Of a stretch of DNA of 64,000 nucleotides, positions 59,758 to 64,000 are shown in pieces. Both the position numbers and the translations under genes were made by a program. The DNA is from Lachnospiraceae bacterium G11 (GTDB lineage Bacteria; Bacillota; Clostridia; Lachnospirales; Lachnospiraceae), in contig FMWZ01000005.1 of NCBI GenBank assembly GCA_900103495.1, forward strand, positions 186,001 to 250,000. The letters run 5' to 3'. Each line of letters begins with the position of its first letter. Position 1 is the stretch's first letter. The notes beneath the pieces are model-generated. The model did no database searches. It saw only the letters and a list, made by a program, of their open reading frames with translations, and had not been told where the DNA came from.

Positions 59758-59768
59758 TCTGTTAGAAT
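59740..59768 (+). promoter_or_regulatory. Promoter of secA
   Basis: TTGAAG (59740-59745) and TAGAAT (59763-59768) are 17 bp apart, 62 bp before the secA start. The -10 is the same as that of the butyrate operon. Confidence 0.65.
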
Positions 59769-59829
59769 ATCCTTTAGGCTTAATTTGCCGACATCCGCTT
59801 TGCGGTTACCATAAAGGAGCATTTTTCAC

Positions 59830-62403
59830 ATGAGTTTAGTAGATAAAATATTTGGAACTCACTCGGAAAGAGAGCTTAAAAGAATCTACCCGATTGTTGA
59901 TAAGATTGAGGCTCTTCGCCCGACCATGCAGGCACTTTCAGATGAGGAGCTTAAGGCTAAGACTCCGGAATTCAAGAAGAGACTTGCAGAAGGTGAGACT
60001 TTGGACGATTTGCTTCCCGAGGCCTTCGCGACAGTAAGAGAGGCAGCGAAGCGTGTCCTTAACATGGAACACTTCAGAGTTCAGCTTATCGGTGGTATCA
60101 TTCTTCACCAGGGCCGTATCCCTGAGATGCGTACAGGTGAAGGTAAAACACTGGTTTCTACCTGTCCCGCATACCTTAACGCTCTTGAGGGCAAGGGTGT
60201 GCATGTAGTTACCGTCAACGACTATCTGGCAAAGCGTGACGCCGAGTGGATGGGTCAGGTACATGAATTCCTGGGACTTAAGGTTGGCGTGGTTCTTAAC
60301 TCCATGACCCCTTCAGAGAGACAGGAAGCATATAATTGCGATATTACATACGTAACCAACAACGAGCTTGGTTTCGATTACCTTAGAGACAACATGGTTG
60401 TTTACAAGAACAACCTGGTTTTGAGAGGCCTTCACTATGCCATCATCGATGAGGTTGACTCAGTTCTTATCGATGAAGCAAGAACACCTCTTATTATTTC
60501 CGGTCAGTCATCCAAGTCCACAAGCCTCTATGAGGCCTGCGATATTCTGGCTCGCCAGATGAAGCGTGGTAAGGATCTTGAGGAGCAGTCCAAGATGGAT
60601 ATCATCATGGGCATCGAGCAGGAGGAGACCGGAGACTTCATCGTTAACGAGAAGGATAAGGTTGTAAACCTTACAGCCGACGGTGTTGCCAAGGTAGAGA
60701 GATTCTTCCACATCGATAACTTTGCGGATCCCGAGAACCTTGATATCCAGCACAACATCATCCTCGCCCTTCGTGCCCATAACCTGATGTTCAGAGATCA
60801 GGATTACATTGTAAAAGACGACCAGGTTCTCATCGTTGACGAATTTACAGGTCGTGTAATGCCCGGACGTCGTTATTCAGACGGCCTTCACCAGGCAATT
60901 GAGGCCAAGGAGCACGTTAAGGTTAAGAGAGAAAGTAAGACTCTTGCAACCATCACATTCCAGAACTTCTTCAACAAGTTCGAGAAGAAGTCAGGTATGA
61001 CAGGTACAGCCCTTACAGAGGAGCGAGAGTTCAGAGATATTTACGGAATGGACGTTGTAGTGGTTCCCACTAACCGTCCCGTTCAGAGAATCGACCTTCA
61101 GGATGCGGTTTATAAGACCAAGAGAGAAAAGCTTGCCGCTATAGTTAATGCGGTTAAGGAAGCTCACGCCAAGGGACAGCCTGTACTGGTTGGTACCATC
61201 AACATCGATGCATCCGAGGAAATCAGCCGTCTCCTTACAAAGGAAGGCATTCAGCATAAAGTACTTAATGCAAAGTACCATGAGATGGAGGCTGAAATCG
61301 TTGCCGATGCCGGTATTCACGGAGCAGTTACCATCGCCACCAACATGGCAGGTCGTGGTACCGATATTAAGCTTGATGATGAAGCAAGAGCAGCCGGCGG
61401 TCTTATGATTATCGGTACAGAGCGTCATGAATCCAGACGTATCGATAACCAGTTAAGAGGTCGTTCCGGACGTCAGGGTGACCCCGGTGTTTCAAGATTC
61501 TACATCTCACTTGAAGATGACTTAATGAGACTCTTTGGTTCCGACAGAATGATTGCAATGTTTAATGCTCTTGGAATCCCTGAGGGACAGGAGATTGAAC
61601 ATAAGACATTGTCAAGAGCCATCGAAGGCGCTCAGAAGAAGATAGAGAACAACAACTACGGTATTCGTAAAAACCTTCTCGAGTACGACCAGGTCATGAA
61701 CGAGCAGCGTGAGATCATCTACGAGGAAAGAGCCAAGGTTCTTGATGGCGAATCCATGAGAGACGTAATTTTTAACATGATTACGAATATCGCAGAGAAC
61801 TGCGTGGATATCTGTATCAGCGATGAAGTGGATGCAAGAGACTGGGATTACACAGAGCTTAATGAGCTCCTTCTTCCCACAATCCCCATTGAGCCCGTAA
61901 GTTATGAAAGAGTAGCGAACCCCAAGAAGAAGAACACCTTAAAGCACCAGCTTAAGGAGGAGGCTTTCAACCTTTACAAGAACAAGGAAGCTGAGTTCCC
62001 CAATGCTGAGGCCATCAGAGAATTGGAGCGTGTAATCCTTCTTAAGGTTATAGACAGAAAGTGGATGGATCACATCGACGACATGGATCAGCTCCGTCAG
62101 GGTGTTGGCCTTGCTGCATACGGTCAGAAGGATCCCCTTGTTGAGTACAAGATGGCGGGCTATGACATGTTCGATGAAATGACCCAGAACATCCGTGAGG
62201 AGACCGTAAGACTTCTTCTCCACGTTAAGATTGAGCAGAAGGTAGAGCGTGAGCAGGTTGCCAAGGTTACGGGAACCAACAAGGACGACACAGCTGTGAA
62301 GACTCCCGTTAAGCGTATGGAAGCAAAGGTTTATCCCAACGATCCCTGCCCTTGCGGAAGCGGTAAGAAGTACAAGAACTGTCACGGAAGAATCAACGCA
62401 TAA
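59830..62403 (+). CDS. secA: Preprotein translocase ATPase SecA
   Basis: An 857-aa SecA, the motor that drives unfolded preproteins through the SecYEG channel. Walker A is MRTGEGKT (about residues 98-105); [15 protein letters not shown] holds the DEAD-type Walker B. Other motifs are [23 protein letters not shown] and the arginine finger region [13 protein letters not shown]. The C-terminal zinc tail [14 protein letters not shown], which can bind SecB or ribosomes, is intact. AAAGGAG precedes the start. secA and prfB are adjacent as in most Firmicutes, separated by a terminator. An inverted repeat overlaps its promoter. The size is usual for the single essential SecA. Confidence 0.97.
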   Translation: MSLVDKIFGTHSERELKRIYPIVDKIEALRPTMQALSDEELKAKTPEFKKRLAEGETLDDLLPEAFATVREAAKRVLNMEHFRVQLIGGIILHQGRIPEMRTGEGKTLVSTCPAYLNALEGKGVHVVTVNDYLAKRDAEWMGQVHEFLGLKVGVVLNSMTPSERQEAYNCDITYVTNNELGFDYLRDNMVVYKNNLVLRGLHYAIIDEVDSVLIDEARTPLIISGQSSKSTSLYEACDILARQMKRGKDLEEQSKMDIIMGIEQEETGDFIVNEKDKVVNLTADGVAKVERFFHIDNFADPENLDIQHNIILALRAHNLMFRDQDYIVKDDQVLIVDEFTGRVMPGRRYSDGLHQAIEAKEHVKVKRESKTLATITFQNFFNKFEKKSGMTGTALTEEREFRDIYGMDVVVVPTNRPVQRIDLQDAVYKTKREKLAAIVNAVKEAHAKGQPVLVGTINIDASEEISRLLTKEGIQHKVLNAKYHEMEAEIVADAGIHGAVTIATNMAGRGTDIKLDDEARAAGGLMIIGTERHESRRIDNQLRGRSGRQGDPGVSRFYISLEDDLMRLFGSDRMIAMFNALGIPEGQEIEHKTLSRAIEGAQKKIENNNYGIRKNLLEYDQVMNEQREIIYEERAKVLDGESMRDVIFNMITNIAENCVDICISDEVDARDWDYTELNELLLPTIPIEPVSYERVANPKKKNTLKHQLKEEAFNLYKNKEAEFPNAEAIRELERVILLKVIDRKWMDHIDDMDQLRQGVGLAAYGQKDPLVEYKMAGYDMFDEMTQNIREETVRLLLHVKIEQKVEREQVAKVTGTNKDDTAVKTPVKRMEAKVYPNDPCPCGSGKKYKNCHGRINA

Positions 62404-62413
62404 GAAACCTAAA

Positions 62414-62440
62414 GAACCGGCAGTAATGCCGGCTCTTTTT
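62414..62440 (+). terminator. Terminator between secA and prfB
   Basis: CCGGCA (62417-62422) and TGCCGG (62427-62432) with flanking GA/TC form a short stem with a GTAA loop, followed by five T. Some read-through into prfB is likely, since no separate promoter is obvious in the 59-bp gap. Confidence 0.8.
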
Positions 62441-62462
62441 GAGAAATATACGGAGAGATAAA

Positions 62463-63563
62463 ATGGTTGAATTAGACCAGATGAAAACAGAGATCCTCTC
62501 ATATGAGGAGCCCCTTAATGAGGTTAAGGATTCACTTAATCTTGATGTTAAGAAGAATCGAATAGAAGAGCTGGAGAGAGAGATTGAAGCCCCGGGATTC
62601 TGGGATGAGCCCGACAGAGCCAACAAGCTTATGAAGGAGCTTAAGAATACCAAGGATACGGTTGAAGTTTGCGATAACCTCTATCGCCAGAAGGATGATA
62701 TATTAACTCTTATTGAAATGGGTTACGAGGAGAATGACGAATCCTTAATTCCTGAAATCAGACAGGAACTTGATGCTTTCATTAATACCTTCGAGGAGAT
62801 TCGCATAAGCACCCTCTTATCCGGTGAGTATGACAGGAACAATGCCATCCTTAAACTGAATGCGGGTGCAGGCGGAACAGAAAGCTGCGACTGGTGTCAG
62901 ATGCTTTATCGTATGTATACCAGATGGGCCGAGAAGAAGGGCTTTGATGTGGAAGTCCTTGATTCTTTGGACGGAGATGAAGCCGGAATCAAGTCAATTA
63001 CTTTCCAGGTAAACGGAGAGAACGCCTACGGTTATCTTAAGTCTGAGAAGGGTGTTCACAGACTTGTTCGTATATCTCCCTTCAATGCTCAGGGTAAGCG
63101 CCAGACCTCATTTGTTTCTTTGGATGTTATGCCTGAAATAGACGATGATATAGATATTGAGATTAATGATGATGATATCCGAATCGATACCTACCGTTCC
63201 AGCGGTGCCGGTGGTCAGCATATCAACAAGACTTCATCGGCGATTCGTATCACCCACCTTCCCACAGGAATTGTGGTAACCTGCCAGAATGAGCGAAGCC
63301 AGTTCCAGAACAAGGACAAGGCTATGCAGATGTTGAAAGCCAAGCTCTATATGCTCCAGAAGGAAGCCAACGAAGAGAAGCTTTCGGATATCAGAGGTGA
63401 GGTCAAGGATATTGCCTGGGGTAACCAGATTCGTTCATATGTACTCCAGCCCTATACAATGGTGAAGGACCACAGAACAAATGCAGAGTCCGGCAACGTG
63501 GATGCCGTACTGGACGGAGGCCTGGATCCCTTCATTAATGCTTACTTAAAGTGGATACAGTAG
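62463..63563 (+). CDS. prfB: Peptide chain release factor 2, without programmed frameshift
   Basis: A 366-aa RF2 that recognises UAA and UGA stop codons. The stop-recognition tripeptide SPF is in VRISPFNAQGKRQTSF, and the peptidyl-transferase GGQ (residues 250-252) in SSGAGGQHINKTS. I chose ATG at 62463 with GGAGAG upstream. In most bacteria prfB has an in-frame UGA near codon 25 and needs a +1 shift at CTTTGA; here the region reads TCACTTAATCTTGATGTT in a single open frame, without UGA or the upstream Shine-Dalgarno-like spur. The autoregulation is therefore absent. A strong convergent terminator follows. Confidence 0.96.
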   Translation: MVELDQMKTEILSYEEPLNEVKDSLNLDVKKNRIEELEREIEAPGFWDEPDRANKLMKELKNTKDTVEVCDNLYRQKDDILTLIEMGYEENDESLIPEIRQELDAFINTFEEIRISTLLSGEYDRNNAILKLNAGAGGTESCDWCQMLYRMYTRWAEKKGFDVEVLDSLDGDEAGIKSITFQVNGENAYGYLKSEKGVHRLVRISPFNAQGKRQTSFVSLDVMPEIDDDIDIEINDDDIRIDTYRSSGAGGQHINKTSSAIRITHLPTGIVVTCQNERSQFQNKDKAMQMLKAKLYMLQKEANEEKLSDIRGEVKDIAWGNQIRSYVLQPYTMVKDHRTNAESGNVDAVLDGGLDPFINAYLKWIQ

Positions 63564-63572
63564 ATTTTACCA

Positions 63573-63606
63573 AAAAAACAGGCGGCCATGTGGCCGCCTT
63601 ATTTGT
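63573..63606. terminator. Bidirectional terminator between prfB and the DUF975 gene
   Basis: GGCGGCCA (63581-63588) and TGGCCGCC (63591-63598) form an 8-bp G+C stem around TG. TTATTTG follows on the + strand and TGTTTTTTTGG on the - strand, so it serves both convergent genes. Confidence 0.88.
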
Positions 63607-63610
63607 TATG

Positions 63611-64000
63611 TTATTTACTTGACTTCGCAAGTTCCAGATAGAAGGATGCGGTGCTTGCATATACGTAAGGAATGGTCCATAAAAGCCCGATGAAGAAGCT
63701 TAAGATGGACAGAAGAATAAAGGGTACGAAAGACAGCAGGAAGAGAATGTAGCGTACGTAATTTCCCTTCATAAGCTTCATACTAAGCTTTAAAGCTTCC
63801 AACCCTGAATACTCCGGAAAGTCCACCAGAATAAAGAAGCTCTGTGATATGGGGAGCCTTAGGATTAATGTAAGGAGCATTCCGCATATCAGGGTAAGAT
63901 ATTCTGCCTGGGGGGCATAAATTGCATTTGCCGCATTATGTGAGGAAAGAATCACATAAGGAAGCGAGCAGATTTCCGCAATGACGGTGGAAACAAAACA
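63611..64000 (-). CDS. DUF975 family integral membrane protein (partial, 5' end outside)
   Basis: The C-terminal 129 residues of a membrane protein on the minus strand; the frame stays open to the window edge, so the start lies beyond 64000. At least three hydrophobic helices are visible, including YLTLICGMLLTLILRL and YILFLLSFVPFILLSILS. The pattern FFILVDFPEYSGLEALKLSMKLMKGNY followed by IGLLWTIPYVYAS (seen in parts) is typical of DUF975 proteins, whose function is unknown. An in-frame GTG at 63955 is not the start, because the domain clearly begins earlier. It converges on prfB and shares its terminator. Confidence 0.75.
   Translation of the reverse strand, partial: CFVSTVIAEICSLPYVILSSHNAANAIYAPQAEYLTLICGMLLTLILRLPISQSFFILVDFPEYSGLEALKLSMKLMKGNYVRYILFLLSFVPFILLSILSFFIGLLWTIPYVYASTASFYLELAKSSK

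Noticed and set aside
1-64000. CRISPR array, prophage or insertion sequence
   Set aside because: I saw no regularly spaced repeats, transposase, integrase or phage structural genes on either strand.

Overview
The window is chromosomal DNA from a butyrate-forming anaerobic Firmicute. It most resembles rumen or gut Lachnospiraceae of the Butyrivibrio/Pseudobutyrivibrio type. This rests on a contiguous thl-crt-hbd-bcd-etfB-etfA set followed by ptb and buk, an intracellular GH51/GH13/GH27/GH32 glycosidase repertoire, a Bce-type module, a T-box leader, YesM/YesN-type two-component genes and Gram-positive lipoproteins. Nearly all genes lie on the + strand; the exceptions are the araD pair (28804-30454) and a partial gene at the right edge. 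I see no CRISPR array, rRNA, tRNA, transposase or prophage gene.

Left part (1-19679): the end of a GH32 sucrose(-phosphate) hydrolase, a fructokinase and a HAD phosphatase. Next comes a four-gene Bce-like antimicrobial-peptide sensing/export module (2068-6661). It is followed by a very large multidomain membrane receptor (6780-10433; S-component-like membrane domain, beta-propeller, HD-GYP) translationally coupled to a membrane-anchored BMP-type binding protein. After these lie a P-loop kinase-GNAT fusion, a second GNAT, a GH27 enzyme, an iron alcohol dehydrogenase, a Gfo/Idh/MocA oxidoreductase, LarE, a HAD phosphatase and a lipoprotein of unknown function.

Middle-left (19680-28746): a tryptophan T-box riboswitch precedes an ABC importer of the TrpXYZ type. 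Then come O-acetylhomoserine sulfhydrylase, a DUF362 protein, thioredoxin reductase, an NlpC/P60 wall hydrolase with a WalR-like box, a roughly 490-bp spacer carrying clustered DnaA-box-like 9-mers, and long-form hibernation factor hpf.

Middle (28804-43942): an L-arabinose block has a divergent ArsR-like regulator + araD facing abfA (GH51), a Cys-rich small protein, an FGGY kinase and araA. The butyrate operon follows, with a good promoter and a Rex-like box ahead of thlA. Together these link plant pentose degradation to the NADH-consuming butyrate pathway and ATP formation by butyrate kinase.

Right part (43957-64000): a YesM/YesN two-component pair with a CUT2-type sugar ABC importer (binding protein, permease, double ATPase, permease); a GPH-family symporter coupled to a cytosolic GH13 enzyme; an NMT1/SsuA-like ABC importer with a large MalT-like LuxR regulator; then secA, prfB (without the usual programmed frameshift) and a DUF975 membrane protein. 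hpf and secA-prfB, often adjacent in Firmicutes, are here separated by about 31 kb of sugar and butyrate metabolism.
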